Shown: piece by piece, positions 9,108-18,084 of the stretch | How the letters are laid out: each line of letters opens with the position of its first letter | Position numbering within the stretch: position 1 is the stretch's first letter | Assembly (NCBI GenBank): GCA_958439205.1 | Contig: OY288189.1 | Location: 1,317,001 to 1,381,000 of the forward strand | From: an uncultured Allorhizobium sp. | GTDB taxonomy: Bacteria > Pseudomonadota > Alphaproteobacteria > Rhizobiales > Rhizobiaceae | Direction: 5' to 3' | DNA: 64,000 nt | Notes under the pieces: generated by a model | Told to the model about the DNA's origin: nothing | The model's database searches: none | What the model saw: the letters and a program-made list of their open reading frames with translations, nothing else | Made by a program: the position numbers and the translations under genes

Positions 9108-10193
9108 ATGCGAAGCATTTCCGATACCATCGAGCGGCTCGCTCGCGCCCGCGCGCAGGCGCCAGGCGCCACTGGCCAGACGAACAAGCTTGCCAGACTG
9201 GCCGATCCTGCGCGAAACCCTGGCCAGTTGGCGGGCTGGTATCAGTGCCCGGACAATCCGGCTTCTCCTCCGGCCCTCGTGGTCGTCCTGCATGGCTGCA
9301 CACAGACCGCCGCCGCCTATGATCACGGCTCCGGCTGGTCGCAGCTTGCCGCTGACTATGGATTTGCGGTCCTCTTTCCTGAACAGTCGCGTCAGAACAA
9401 CGCCAATCTCTGCTTCAACTGGTTCCAGAGCGATGACGTCACCCGCGACAGCGGCGAGGTGCTGTCGATCCGAGAGATGATTGCGACAATGATCGCCGTT
9501 CATGGTGTCGATCCGCGCCGTGTGTTCGTCACCGGCCTCTCGGCAGGTGGGGCCATGGCCAATGCGCTTCTCGCCTCCTATCCCGAGGTCTTTACCGGTG
9601 GTGCGATCATCGCTGGCCTTCCGTTCGGCGTCGCCTCCACGGTGCCCGAAGCATTCGACCGCATGCGGGGGCATGGCATTCCATCTTCGACAACGCTCGA
9701 CACCAAACTCAGGGATGCGTCCCGCCACGAAGGCCCCTGGCCAACGGTCTCTGTCTGGCACGGGACGACCGACAATACGGTCGCAGGCGCCAATTCCCGG
9801 GCGATCATCGATCAGTGGCGCGGTGTCCACGGCGCGGATGTTTCAGCGAGCCAGGCTCAGCTTGTCGATGGTGGCCATGCGCTGGAAATCTGGAAAGACG
9901 CATCGGGTCGAGATGCCATCGAGCACTACCGGATCGTCGGAATGGGCCACGGGACGCCGGTCGATGCGACGTCCGGATATGGCCGACCTGCCGCGCATAT
10001 GCTCGACGCCGGCATTTCATCGACCGTGCATATCGCGCGCAACTGGGGGCTGACCCCATCCTTCGAGCGGCGAGAAACGGCAGCCAATCCCGATACCGCG
10101 CATGCCGCTTCACAGCATAAAGAACCCGCAAGGCCTGACGGTATTCAGGAGGTCATCGAGAGCGCTTTACGGGCTGCGGGCCTCATGAAGTGA
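9108..10193 (+). CDS. PHB-depolymerase family esterase (LpqC-type alpha/beta hydrolase)
   Basis: A 361-residue alpha/beta hydrolase of the polyhydroxybutyrate depolymerase/feruloyl esterase family. The oxyanion-hole motif LHGCTQT (about 61-67) and the nucleophile elbow GLSAGG with Ser145 are present. An Asp in WHGTTDNTV and a late His in GMGHGTPVD are good candidates for the rest of the triad. There is no signal peptide, so it is probably intracellular and may act on short PHB oligomers or other esters; the substrate cannot be deduced. AGAAGG precedes the ATG. It stands alone after a terminator hairpin. Confidence 0.85.
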   Translation: MRSISDTIERLARARAQAPGATGQTNKLARLADPARNPGQLAGWYQCPDNPASPPALVVVLHGCTQTAAAYDHGSGWSQLAADYGFAVLFPEQSRQNNANLCFNWFQSDDVTRDSGEVLSIREMIATMIAVHGVDPRRVFVTGLSAGGAMANALLASYPEVFTGGAIIAGLPFGVASTVPEAFDRMRGHGIPSSTTLDTKLRDASRHEGPWPTVSVWHGTTDNTVAGANSRAIIDQWRGVHGADVSASQAQLVDGGHALEIWKDASGRDAIEHYRIVGMGHGTPVDATSGYGRPAAHMLDAGISSTVHIARNWGLTPSFERRETAANPDTAHAASQHKEPARPDGIQEVIESALRAAGLMK

Positions 10194-10295
10194 ACTCGTC
10201 GGAGGCACTGACTTTGCTACTTGAACCCAACGCATGTGTTGGCTTTGAACTCGTCGTTTCTCGAACACTGCCCAAGCCCTAAGTGCAGACGTTTC

Positions 10296-10320
10296 GGAAC
10301 CTAATAGCTCTCTGCAGGTT
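10296..10320 (+). promoter_or_regulatory. EcfG/RpoE2-type general stress promoter upstream of a small exported protein gene
   Basis: GGAAC at 10296-10300, 17 bases, GTT at 10318-10320, about 70 bases before the chosen start at 10390. It is the third copy of this element in 7 kb. Confidence 0.7.
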
Positions 10321-10389
10321 GGCTAACATAACTTCATGCGAGATCCGCCCGCGTCATACGCCGGCCATCCGCCAATGAAAGACAAGTCC

Positions 10390-10905
10390 ATGATGAAATC
10401 TTCTGTCTGGTCCCTGGCGGCCGCTGCGGCGCTCGTCTTTATGTCTGGAAGCTTTGCCCATGCCGACGAAAGCGCCTTCCTGAAGTCGATGGCCGGAAGC
10501 TGGAACGGCAAGGGCACGGTCAAGGTTCGGGCGAATTCCCCGACGCTCAACGTGACCTGCCAGTTCACGTCAGATACGACGCCGCAGTCGCTGTCGCTTG
10601 ACGGGAAGTGCACGAGCCTCGCGATCTTCTCGCGGGTCATTAGTGCGGACCTGAAGGCCACCGGAACGCAATATGCCGGCTCCTATATCGGTGCCGGCAC
10701 TGGCACCGCAGGTCTGGGCGGACAGCGCGCCGGCGACACGATCAATCTCGGCATCACCTGGGCCAAAGAGGTCAATGGCGACCGCCGCGCGCAAATGACG
10801 ATCGAAAAGGTTGGCGATACCGGAATGCGCCTCACCACGGTCGATACCGATCCCAAGACGGGCAAATCAGTCGTGACCAGCCGCATCGATCTGCGTCGCA
10901 GTTGA
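10390..10905 (+). CDS. Conserved exported protein of unknown function
   Basis: A protein of about 171 residues with a signal peptide (SSVWSLAAAAALVFMSGSFAHA). The mature part (ESAFLKSMAGSWNGKGTVKV, TLNVTCQFTSD, SLDGKCTSLAIFSR, GQRAGDTINLGITW) looks like a small beta-barrel or lipocalin-like fold with two Cys that could form a disulfide. Several in-frame ATGs are possible (10336, 10375, 10390, 10393). The one at 10390 gives a normal signal peptide, but no strong ribosome site decides it. It is preceded by an EcfG-type promoter and is convergent with the CPBP protease gene. Conserved-looking, function unknown. Confidence 0.75.
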   Translation: MMKSSVWSLAAAAALVFMSGSFAHADESAFLKSMAGSWNGKGTVKVRANSPTLNVTCQFTSDTTPQSLSLDGKCTSLAIFSRVISADLKATGTQYAGSYIGAGTGTAGLGGQRAGDTINLGITWAKEVNGDRRAQMTIEKVGDTGMRLTTVDTDPKTGKSVVTSRIDLRRS

Positions 10906-10923
10906 GGTCTTATGAGCGGCCGT

Positions 10924-11724
10924 TCAAGCGTTGCCGCTTGGCGGCCTGTCCGTCGTCAGCACATCCTCGTTCCGAACATTTCGAAGCAGGTACATCCCGT
11001 AGAGAAAGTTCGGCAGGACCAGCAGCACAGGCAGAAGGAAGGCCCACGCGTCGACCTCTCCGCCTGATGCCGCACCTCTGGCCTCGCTGCTCGCCGAGAT
11101 CGAAAAGGTGCCGAAGTCCCAGAGCGCATGATAGATGATCGGTGGCCAGATCGAGCCGGTGCGCACCAGAATGGCCATGAAGGCAAAACCGCTCAGGGTC
11201 GCGGTGAAGGCTTGCAGCAAGGAGTGCAGGAGTTCGCCGGTCGTGAGGGCGTTGAGGATATGCACCGAACCGAACAGAACCGATGTCCAGATCATCGCGG
11301 GCCAGAGCTTCACGCGGGTTCGCAAGGCCTGAAACAGGATCCCGCGGAACATGGTTTCTTCCGACAGGCCGACGAAAGCGGTGCTGAGTAGCATCAAGAG
11401 CATGAGGTTCAGAGGTGGCAGTCCAAGCAGCCCTGCCAAGCTGAGGAATCCGATGACGTAAAGTGCCGGGAACCACATGATCCGAAGCGAGCTCATCGGG
11501 TCGGGTACCACGAACTTCAGGTCGCGCCAGCCTGCCACAACGATGACTGCAACGAGGAAGAGGAAGGCTGCGATGACATTCCAGAGCGGCCCTTTGGACA
11601 GCCCTTCGATCAGCGACTGCTGCTCCCCGCCACTGAGCCAGATGCCGCCGAGAATAGTGATTGCGGCCCAGAGGATGTAGACCAGCAGGCTGATTGGAAG
11701 ACGGGCGCTGCCATATGCGTTCAT
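10924..11724 (-). CDS. CPBP family intramembrane metalloprotease
   Basis: A 266-residue polytopic membrane protein with about seven hydrophobic segments. The CPBP (CAAX protease/bacteriocin-processing) motifs are present: EE plus Arg in LSEETMFRG (Glu122, Glu123, Arg127), His155 in FGSVHILNAL, and the last motif IYHALWDFG with His and Asp. It should act as an integral-membrane glutamyl or metalloprotease; substrates are unknown. Start at 11724 (MNAYGS) is preferred, with GGGAAC upstream; an in-frame ATG at 11739 is possible. No obvious partner gene. Confidence 0.85.
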   Translation of the reverse strand: MNAYGSARLPISLLVYILWAAITILGGIWLSGGEQQSLIEGLSKGPLWNVIAAFLFLVAVIVVAGWRDLKFVVPDPMSSLRIMWFPALYVIGFLSLAGLLGLPPLNLMLLMLLSTAFVGLSEETMFRGILFQALRTRVKLWPAMIWTSVLFGSVHILNALTTGELLHSLLQAFTATLSGFAFMAILVRTGSIWPPIIYHALWDFGTFSISASSEARGAASGGEVDAWAFLLPVLLVLPNFLYGMYLLRNVRNEDVLTTDRPPSGNA

Positions 11725-11998
11725 GCTGTGTGTTCCCATGTCTCTCGGTCGGTCACTTGCAGGTCTGCATGGACATGGCCGCCCGGATTGCCGAGATGTA
11801 CCCTGTCGGAGCCATTGCAACGGATTGAAACATGGGTGGCAGCGGGTTGAAACCCTCGATGCGGGAAGCCACGATAAAGATCAGGATGACGACAGGTAGG
11901 GTGCGCAGGCCCAGAGGTTATTTTTGCCATTCGATGCCGTTTCTACCACCCTGCGGCTCCCACTTCCCCCCTACGGTTGCCGACGGACCCATCCGGTC

Positions 11999-12547
11999 TC
12001 AGAGTTGGCCGCCGCGCAGGTCGATCAATTGACCGGTGTCCCGCATCGTGCAGGTCATATACTGATGGCCGACGGCGGCCTCGATCTGCCATTCGTGCTT
12101 GGCCGGTGAGCGTGCCCGGGTGAAATGTACGTGGTTCATGCCGACGGCGAAGTTGCGGGCTACGATCTGGGCGCAACCCTGATAGGCCATGGGAGGCGCT
12201 TTCGCGGCTGACGCCTGCTGGCGATGCGCCATCGAGTTCTCGCGCTCCCGGTCCCCGGCCTGATAGCCTGCAGCATAACCGCGTGTCCGGTTTCCTTCCC
12301 AATAGGGGTAACCGTGAACACCGTCGCGATAGCCGCGCTCGAATTCCGCCGTCTCCTCGCCACCGCCAGGTTCATAGCCCTCTTCATAATGATGCTTGTT
12401 GTGGGCGAGAGCTGCGATGCCGAGAATGGCGATCGCGGCTGCGGCAGCCACTGCCTTGTCCTTGTCGCTCATGCCGGCCTCAACCGGTTGAAGTCCTGCC
12501 TGAAGAGCCAGTGTCGTGACAGCCAGCCATGCGATGATGCGTTTCAT
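11999..12547 (-). CDS. Exported protein of unknown function
   Basis: A 182-residue protein with an N-terminal signal peptide (KRIIAWLAVTTLALQAGLQPVEA) followed by a second hydrophobic Ala/Ile-rich stretch (AVAAAAAIAILGIAALA). The middle is rich in Tyr, Gly and Glu (EEGYEPGGGEE, YRDGVHGYPYW, RGYAAGYQAGDRER). A C-terminal domain (about residues 110-182) contains two Cys (YQGCAQIVARN, YMTCTMRDT) that might pair. The ATG at 12547 is preceded by AAGGAGAGGG. Similar YxxG-rich exported proteins are common in Rhizobiales, and no function is assigned. The 274 bases between it and the CPBP gene hold nothing I can support. Confidence 0.75.
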   Translation of the reverse strand: MKRIIAWLAVTTLALQAGLQPVEAGMSDKDKAVAAAAAIAILGIAALAHNKHHYEEGYEPGGGEETAEFERGYRDGVHGYPYWEGNRTRGYAAGYQAGDRERENSMAHRQQASAAKAPPMAYQGCAQIVARNFAVGMNHVHFTRARSPAKHEWQIEAAVGHQYMTCTMRDTGQLIDLRGGQL

Positions 12548-12611
12548 GGTCCCTCTCCTTTGCACTCGTCCCGTTCATGATCCTGATATCTGGAAGCTGC
12601 CGGCGATCGGC

Positions 12612-14678
12612 TCACCAAGCCTTCACGCGCCGTTCCGGCGGAACCCATTCCTTGTCGCCCTCCTTGATGTCGAAGGCTTCGTAGAAGGCGTCGACATGTT
12701 TGAGCGCCGCCGTTGCGCGGTAGAAGCCGGGCGGATGCGCATTGCTCATGTAGACGCTGCGGATGGCCTCATCCGTCACCTTCATCGCCCAGAACTGAGC
12801 CCAGGAGATGAAGCAGCGCTGCTCGGGCGTCAGGCCATCGATCGGGACATTTTCTTCCGGATGCTCCGCCAGGTAATCCTTCAGGGCATCGAAGGCGAAG
12901 TTGATGCCGCCGACATCGGCCATGTTTTCGCCGACGCTGAGCGCACCGTTCAGCTTGAGCCCCGGCAGCACCTCATAGGCGCCCGCTTGTTCGATGAGTT
13001 TGGCGGCCTCCTTGTCAAAGGCGCTCGCGTCCTCCGGCTTCCACCAGTTGTTGAGATTGCCATCGGCATCGTAAAGCCGACCCCGGCTGTCGAAGCCATG
13101 GGTCATCTCGTGCCCGAGGACCGCGCCGATGCGGCAGAAATAGGTGGGCGCATCTTTCGTCGCCTCGAAGGCCGCCGGCTGCAGGATCGCGGCTGGCACC
13201 TCAAAGCCGTTGATCTGCATGTCGTAGCCGGCATTGATGATAACGGGCAGCGTTGAGGTGGAATCCGCGAAGGCCTCGTGTTCCACCGGCTTGCCGAGTT
13301 TCGCATAGGAGCGCGCGGTATCGAAGGCATTGATCCGCATGATGTTGCCGACCAGATCGTCCGCACGGATGTCCACGGTCGAATAGTCGATCCAGTTTTC
13401 CGGATAGCCGATCTTGTAGGAGAGTTTTTCAAGCTTTGTGAGGGCCGCTTTCTTGGTGTCGTCGTTGAGCCAGGTCAGGCCCTTCATGCGGTTCTCGAAG
13501 GTCTGGTGGACACGCTCCACCATGTCTGTCGCCTTGACCTTGGTCTCCTCGGAGAAGTGGCGCTGGACATAGAGACGCGAAACGGGATGGCCGATATTGG
13601 CCTGTAGGCTCTGTTGGACAAGTTCCTCGCGCGGCGGGAGCCGGTCGATGCCAAAGACGATCCGATTCCATTCGCGGGCACTGCCATCGAAGCGTGTCCC
13701 AAGGAACGGCTTGAAGTGGTTTATCACCCTGACCTTGAGGTAGTCCTTGATGTCGGAGAGTGGCTTGTCCGCCAGCACCCGCGAAAGTGTCGCAAGGTAG
13801 CGGGGTTGCGTCTGGACAATCGTTTCCGGCACCGCGACATTGACGGCTGCGAGGATTTTCGTGAGATCGAGTGCCGGGATCTCGGCCTGAACAGCGTCGA
13901 ACGGTTTGGGCTGGTAGCTGTTGTCCGGGTTCATCGATTCGACCGGTGTCAGCATTGCGCCATGCAGCTCGCGCTCCAGTTCAGCCACCATGTCGACCAC
14001 GGTCGCAGCCCGGGCGGGTTCGTATCCGGCCTGTTCCAGCACGGTCTTCAGGTTGCCCTTAAGAGCAATATCGAGTGCCGAACCCGCCGGAGCCTCGTAG
14101 AGGTTTTCCTGATTGAAGATGAGGGAACCCTTGACGATGAAGAGGACCATCTTCGTCGTATCGGCCTGATCTGCCGAAGGAACGATGCCCACCAGGGGAA
14201 CCTCTCCGGCAACCGAAACATAGCGCCCGAGATAGGTCGCGAGATCGTCGAGGCTCGCGATGGCGTCGATACGGGCCAGTTCAGGCTCTATGGGCGCTAT
14301 GCCCTTCGCGTCTAGCGAGGCGATATCCATGTAAGCATTGTAGAAAGCGCCGACCTGCTGCAGTGGGCTTCCCTTTGTCGCGGTGGCGGATTTCTCCCCG
14401 GCTTCCGCAATCATGTTCTTCATCTGGGCCGTCAATCTCAAACCCATGAAGTCGAAAGTGCCGATGCTGACACGATCAGCCGGTCGCTCGACCCGATCCA
14501 GCCAGCCGCCCACCGCATAGCGGTAGAAATCGGTGCCAGGGTCGACTGACGTGTCCATGTTGGTTGCGGAAAACGACAGCTGGTCCGGGCCAATTTCCGG
14601 CACCGGAACAAGCTCGGCCGCCTGAGCGGAGCTGGAGGCGGACAGGCACAAGACTACAAGAGATGCCAGACGATGCAT
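12612..14678 (-). CDS. M13 family (neprilysin/PepO-type) zinc metallopeptidase
   Basis: A 688-residue exported endopeptidase. The signal peptide (LASLVVLCLSASSSAQA) ends near residue 20. The peptidase M13 N-terminal domain begins with DPGTDFYRYAVGGWLDR. The catalytic zinc site is HEMTH (His523, Glu524, His527), with the third ligand in GENMADVGG (Glu584) and the supporting Asp588. The substrate-binding motif INAGYDMQING corresponds to the N-A-Y/F motif of the family. Length and order fit M13 enzymes. Start at 14678 is chosen for the signal peptide and the AAGGGGACC upstream. It is probably periplasmic and cleaves small peptides. Confidence 0.93.
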   Translation of the reverse strand: MHRLASLVVLCLSASSSAQAAELVPVPEIGPDQLSFSATNMDTSVDPGTDFYRYAVGGWLDRVERPADRVSIGTFDFMGLRLTAQMKNMIAEAGEKSATATKGSPLQQVGAFYNAYMDIASLDAKGIAPIEPELARIDAIASLDDLATYLGRYVSVAGEVPLVGIVPSADQADTTKMVLFIVKGSLIFNQENLYEAPAGSALDIALKGNLKTVLEQAGYEPARAATVVDMVAELERELHGAMLTPVESMNPDNSYQPKPFDAVQAEIPALDLTKILAAVNVAVPETIVQTQPRYLATLSRVLADKPLSDIKDYLKVRVINHFKPFLGTRFDGSAREWNRIVFGIDRLPPREELVQQSLQANIGHPVSRLYVQRHFSEETKVKATDMVERVHQTFENRMKGLTWLNDDTKKAALTKLEKLSYKIGYPENWIDYSTVDIRADDLVGNIMRINAFDTARSYAKLGKPVEHEAFADSTSTLPVIINAGYDMQINGFEVPAAILQPAAFEATKDAPTYFCRIGAVLGHEMTHGFDSRGRLYDADGNLNNWWKPEDASAFDKEAAKLIEQAGAYEVLPGLKLNGALSVGENMADVGGINFAFDALKDYLAEHPEENVPIDGLTPEQRCFISWAQFWAMKVTDEAIRSVYMSNAHPPGFYRATAALKHVDAFYEAFDIKEGDKEWVPPERRVKAW

Positions 14679-14702
14679 GAAGGTCCCCTTCGGTGAACAA
14701 TG

Positions 14703-14732
14703 AAAAGGCGGCCTCCGGCAGCCTTGGCCGCC
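14703..14732 (-). terminator. Terminator after the small lipoprotein gene
   Basis: Read on the minus strand, a perfect 7-bp stem (GGCGGCC/GGCCGCC, 14726-14732 and 14707-14713, 12-base loop) is followed by TTTTC. It lies between the lipoprotein stop and the M13 peptidase start. Confidence 0.7.
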
Positions 14733-14784
14733 TATGGCGCGGAAACCGGTGCCGGTGCGAACCGACACCGCAGGGTAGCAATCC

Positions 14785-15123
14785 TCAGAGCGCGCCCTCG
14801 TTCGTCATCGACATGACATTGGCGACGACGCCGCTGTTCGACACCAGGCAGCGCCAGGGCGCCCGGGTCGGGCCGACGCCGACGGTGACCTGCGAATTGG
14901 CTTCCGAGAAGATCATTTCGGTGATCTGCACATCGCCGTTATTTGCGGTGTTGGAAACGGCGGCGAGGCAGGCGCTACGCGCGGCCGGCGGCACACTCTC
15001 GTCCATCAAGGGCTGGGTCGCGGCCGCCATCGGCGGCGGTTGCGACGTCCCGTCCGAGGTGCAGCTTGCAAGCAAAACCAATGCAAGCGAGATCATTCCG
15101 GTCTTCACGATGAAGCTGGTCAT
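14785..15123 (-). CDS. Small lipoprotein-like exported protein
   Basis: A 112-residue protein with a lipoprotein signal: hydrophobic GMISLALVLLASC, lipobox LLASC with Cys21, then a Ser/Pro-rich linker. The C-terminal part (AARSACLAAVSNTAN, SEANSQVTVGVGP, APWRCLVSNSGVV) has two Cys that may form a disulfide. It may be anchored in the outer membrane or periplasm. The ATG at 15123 is preceded by AGAGGGGAA. It follows the SH3 protein gene by 44 bases in the same direction, so the two probably share a transcript. The domain resembles short 'SH3-partner' exported proteins seen in rhizobia, but the function is unknown. Confidence 0.75.
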   Translation of the reverse strand: MTSFIVKTGMISLALVLLASCTSDGTSQPPPMAAATQPLMDESVPPAARSACLAAVSNTANNGDVQITEMIFSEANSQVTVGVGPTRAPWRCLVSNSGVVANVMSMTNEGAL

Positions 15124-15167
15124 GCTGTTCCCCTCTTTTTGTGTCTGTCTTCGCTGCCCAGCAGGGC

Positions 15168-15866
15168 CTAGTTGCTCGCTTCGATCAGAAAACGTCCCGC
15201 CGCCCAGCCCGCATCGCTCCCGTCGGGGCGCGAGACACGGCACCAGCGTGTCTGTCCGGTCATGCGGCAGCCGCCATTGCGCAGGATCTCGCCGTTGACG
15301 ACACGGGTGACGATCGGGCTCTGGGCGCTTGGCCGGGTGCGGATGTTGAGCGCATCGCCGCGTGAAATGCCCGCCACCTGGAAGAAGTCGGGACCGCCAG
15401 ATAGACCGTCGGCGAAATCGGGCGAGGGTGGCGCGATCGGCCTGCCACCTGTCACCTCGATGCGAAGCGTAAATCGCGCCTGTTCGTTGCGGCGTGCGGC
15501 ATTGCGCATCAGGTAGACCTGCACGACATAGTCGCCGCTCGCGGGCACGATCACGTCGGCGAAGTTGCCGGAGATGGAGCCGTTGAAAAGCGCCTCGCCA
15601 CCGTCAGGACCGAGAATGTTGAAGTAGTTGCTGCCGTTGGAGCTATCCATGGTCACGGCGAGCCGCTGGCCGCCGCGCACATTGACGCGGTAGTTGATGC
15701 CGTCATAGCCGCGAATGCTGCCCCGGATCGTCGTCGAACTCTGGCCCCGGCTGAATTCGACCCGCGCATTGCGCTCTTGGGCAACCGCCGAGCCGATCCC
15801 AACATCTGCGATGACGGGCAGCGCTGCTGCCACCAAAACACCGACGAACGCACGCCACAAACGCAT
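15168..15866 (-). CDS. Exported protein with bacterial SH3 domain
   Basis: A 232-residue periplasmic protein with a signal peptide ending near GSAVAQE. The first half (about 35-140) is a beta-sandwich-like region (INYRVNVRGGQRLAV, GDYVVQVYL) reminiscent of pre-peptidase C-terminal (PPC) domains. The second half (about 165-228) is an SH3b domain (DALNIRTRPSAQSPIVTRV, TRWCRVSRPDGSDAGWAAGRFL). Such domains bind peptides or cell-wall material. GGGAG precedes the ATG. It lies upstream of the small lipoprotein gene in the same direction and follows an unusual inverted repeat (15904-15949). Confidence 0.8.
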   Translation of the reverse strand: MRLWRAFVGVLVAAALPVIADVGIGSAVAQERNARVEFSRGQSSTTIRGSIRGYDGINYRVNVRGGQRLAVTMDSSNGSNYFNILGPDGGEALFNGSISGNFADVIVPASGDYVVQVYLMRNAARRNEQARFTLRIEVTGGRPIAPPSPDFADGLSGGPDFFQVAGISRGDALNIRTRPSAQSPIVTRVVNGEILRNGGCRMTGQTRWCRVSRPDGSDAGWAAGRFLIEASN

Positions 15867-15903
15867 CGGACATCTCCCGCGGGCAAGGCTTCGGGCGGTT
15901 GAC

Positions 15904-15949
15904 TTGCAACCTTTCGATGTCCTCAGACTGGCATGCTCAAAGGTTGCAA
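15904..15949. repeat. 11-bp perfect inverted repeat between LysR and SH3 genes
   Basis: TTGCAACCTTT (15904-15914) and AAAGGTTGCAA (15939-15949) are exact reverse complements, separated by 24 bases. The repeat lies upstream of the SH3 gene and downstream of the LysR stop. It could be a paired regulator site or an mRNA stem-loop. Confidence 0.6.
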
Positions 15950-15984
15950 ACCAGTGAATTAAATTAGTCTAATATGAAAAAGTC

Positions 15985-16899
15985 TCATGGTTGCACCAAT
16001 TTCAGCCGCTCCCTTGGCGCGCTGCGCTCGGTTTTTCCGAGCTCCTGCTTGAACCAGCGCATCAATGCTTCGAGGCCCGGCTCGGAGCGACGGCTTTCCT
16101 TGATGCAGAGGTGATAATCCTCCTGCGTGGGAAGTCCCGCCCCATCGAGCAGTGTCAGGCGGCCAGCCCTGAGTTCGGGCTCGGCGAGAAAATCCGGAAT
16201 GAGTGCTGCACCAAGCTCTTCGCGCACCATGTCCAGTGCAATCACATAGTGCGAGGCAAAGAGCCACCGGCCGTCGACGGGGGAGAGATCGACCCGACCG
16301 CTGTGGCGCGCATAGGCCAACCAGTCCGAACCGATCTTGCCGGGCTGCAATTCGGTCGTGATGAAGCTGAAGCTCCTTTTCCGCGACGCAACCGCCGACG
16401 ACACCACCGGCACCAGGTATTCGGGCCACAGCAGCTGGGCGTGATAGCCGCGATCCTTCGGCGGTGTCGTCACGAAGGCGTCTCCGGTGGCATCGGTGAG
16501 TTCCGGGTCCTGCGCATACATCATGATCTGCAGATCGATCTCAGGATGCGCCGCATAGAAGGAATGCAATCGGGGCACGAGCCAGGCCTGGGCGAAGCTG
16601 CTGCAAATGGCGAGCCTCACCCGATCGCGCGTACCGCCGATCGCCTCGGCGAGCGAACGGTCGATCTCGGCAAAGGCGGGCTGGAGGCGCCGGGCGAGAT
16701 CGCGACCGGCCTCTGTCAGGGCAATGCCGCGGCCGCTCTTCTGAAACAACCGCTCGCCGACGATCTCGCCCAGCAAGCGCAACTGATGGCTGACGGCGCT
16801 TTGTGTCACCCCCAGCTCTTCCGCCGCAGCGGCGACCGAGAGATGGCGTGAGACCGTTTCGAAAGTATGCAAGGCTCGAAGGTTATGTCGGCAATCCAT
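15985..16899 (-). CDS. LysR family transcriptional regulator (GcvA/AmpR-like)
   Basis: A 304-residue regulator. The N-terminal winged helix-turn-helix spans about residues 1-65 (LRALHTFETVSRHLSVAAAA, EELGVTQSAVSHQLRLL), with the FALTEAG-type segment GIALTEAGRDL. The remainder is the two-lobed effector domain. The Ser-His-Gln pattern SAVSHQLRLLE-like and the overall pattern put it near the GcvA/AmpR subgroup. The ATG at 16899 is preceded by GAGGAGG. It is divergent from the L,D-transpeptidase gene, which it might control, as AmpR-like regulators often govern cell-wall genes; this is inference. Confidence 0.88.
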   Translation of the reverse strand: MDCRHNLRALHTFETVSRHLSVAAAAEELGVTQSAVSHQLRLLGEIVGERLFQKSGRGIALTEAGRDLARRLQPAFAEIDRSLAEAIGGTRDRVRLAICSSFAQAWLVPRLHSFYAAHPEIDLQIMMYAQDPELTDATGDAFVTTPPKDRGYHAQLLWPEYLVPVVSSAVASRKRSFSFITTELQPGKIGSDWLAYARHSGRVDLSPVDGRWLFASHYVIALDMVREELGAALIPDFLAEPELRAGRLTLLDGAGLPTQEDYHLCIKESRRSEPGLEALMRWFKQELGKTERSAPRERLKLVQP

Positions 16900-17091
16900 G
16901 TTGTCGTCCTCCTCACTACATCCGAACGGGCGCCCTCCATATCGACTTCTGCTCATGCAAGCAGGGATGGCGAGGCCTGTGCGGTCACGTTCCATGAGAG
17001 TTTTTTAAAATTCAAGCAGGAAACTCATTGGACACCCATGATCGGTCCTGAAATGGTCGCTGCCATCGCTATTGTGAACGAGAGATCGGCA

Positions 17092-18084
17092 ATGACGAAA
17101 ACGGAGCAGGGCAGGCGTTACTTCATGACCGGGCTCTCGGCGCTCGCCGTGCTCTCGGGGCCGTGCCTGTCGCTAGCCGGCGAGGTGATGAAGGAGATCG
17201 CCGCGCTAAAGCCCGGCGAGTTCACCTGGCATCCGGAGCGGCAGCGCACCGGACCGGTGGCCGTCGTCGTCTCGCTGCCGGAGCAGCGCGTGCACGTCTA
17301 TCGCAATGGCATCCGCATCGCGGTTGCTACCTGTTCCACCGGAAAACCGGGGCATGAGACACCGACCGGGGTCTTCGTCGTGCTGCAAAAGGACAAGCAC
17401 CACAAGTCGAGCACCTATGACGATGCGCCGATGCCGAACATGAACCGGCTGACGTGGTCTGGCATCGCGCTCCATGCCGGCAATCTGCCCGGATATCCGG
17501 CCTCACACGGCTGCGTGCGCCTGCCCATGGCCTTTTCCGAGCGTCTCTTCGACATCACCCATCTCGGCACCCCCGTCATTATCTCAGGCGCCGCCGCAGA
17601 TCCGCAGGAACTCACCCATCCCGGCATGGTGCTCGGTGCCTATGCCGCACGCGAATTCGGCGATGCCGTGACGGCGCTGCGCGGCAAGCAGCGCCCGAAT
17701 GATTGGACGGACCTCAAGAAGCAGCCGGTCGTTTCGGTCATCATGTCGACCTTCGATGGCAGGGCTTTGCTGGTCGAAAACTCCGAGATCCGCGCCGAGG
17801 GACGGATCACCGTGAGCGGCAGGGACAAGGTCGGCAGCCATGTCTTCCTGCTCGACGACATCGACGATGCTGCGCTGGGCATGCGCTGGATCGCGTTTGC
17901 CAATCCCAACGAGAACGAGGGCGTGGTCAGCGCGGCCGCAAACCTTCTCTCTCGTATTTCCGCCGATCCGCCGTTCGTAGCGACCATGCAGAGGGTTCTG
18001 CATCCGGGTGCAGTCCTGATACTGACCGACGCCCCGCTTGCCCCGGATAGCCGAACGGGCGAGGATTTCGTGATCATGAGTTGA
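17092..18084 (+). CDS. L,D-transpeptidase (YkuD domain) for peptidoglycan or lipoprotein cross-linking
   Basis: A 330-residue exported enzyme. The N-terminus has a twin-Arg-like start (GRRYFMTGLSALAVLSG) before a cleavage region. The YkuD catalytic domain (about residues 54-160) opens with GPVAVVVSLPEQRVHVYRNG and ends with the active-site motif HAGNLPGYPASHGCVRLP, with His139 and the nucleophile Cys141. It should form 3-3 peptidoglycan cross-links or attach proteins to the wall. A C-terminal extension of about 150 residues has no motif I recognise. The start at 17092 is chosen because GAGAGA precedes it and it begins the signal; in-frame upstream codons overlap the divergent LysR gene. Confidence 0.88.
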   Translation: MTKTEQGRRYFMTGLSALAVLSGPCLSLAGEVMKEIAALKPGEFTWHPERQRTGPVAVVVSLPEQRVHVYRNGIRIAVATCSTGKPGHETPTGVFVVLQKDKHHKSSTYDDAPMPNMNRLTWSGIALHAGNLPGYPASHGCVRLPMAFSERLFDITHLGTPVIISGAAADPQELTHPGMVLGAYAAREFGDAVTALRGKQRPNDWTDLKKQPVVSVIMSTFDGRALLVENSEIRAEGRITVSGRDKVGSHVFLLDDIDDAALGMRWIAFANPNENEGVVSAAANLLSRISADPPFVATMQRVLHPGAVLILTDAPLAPDSRTGEDFVIMS

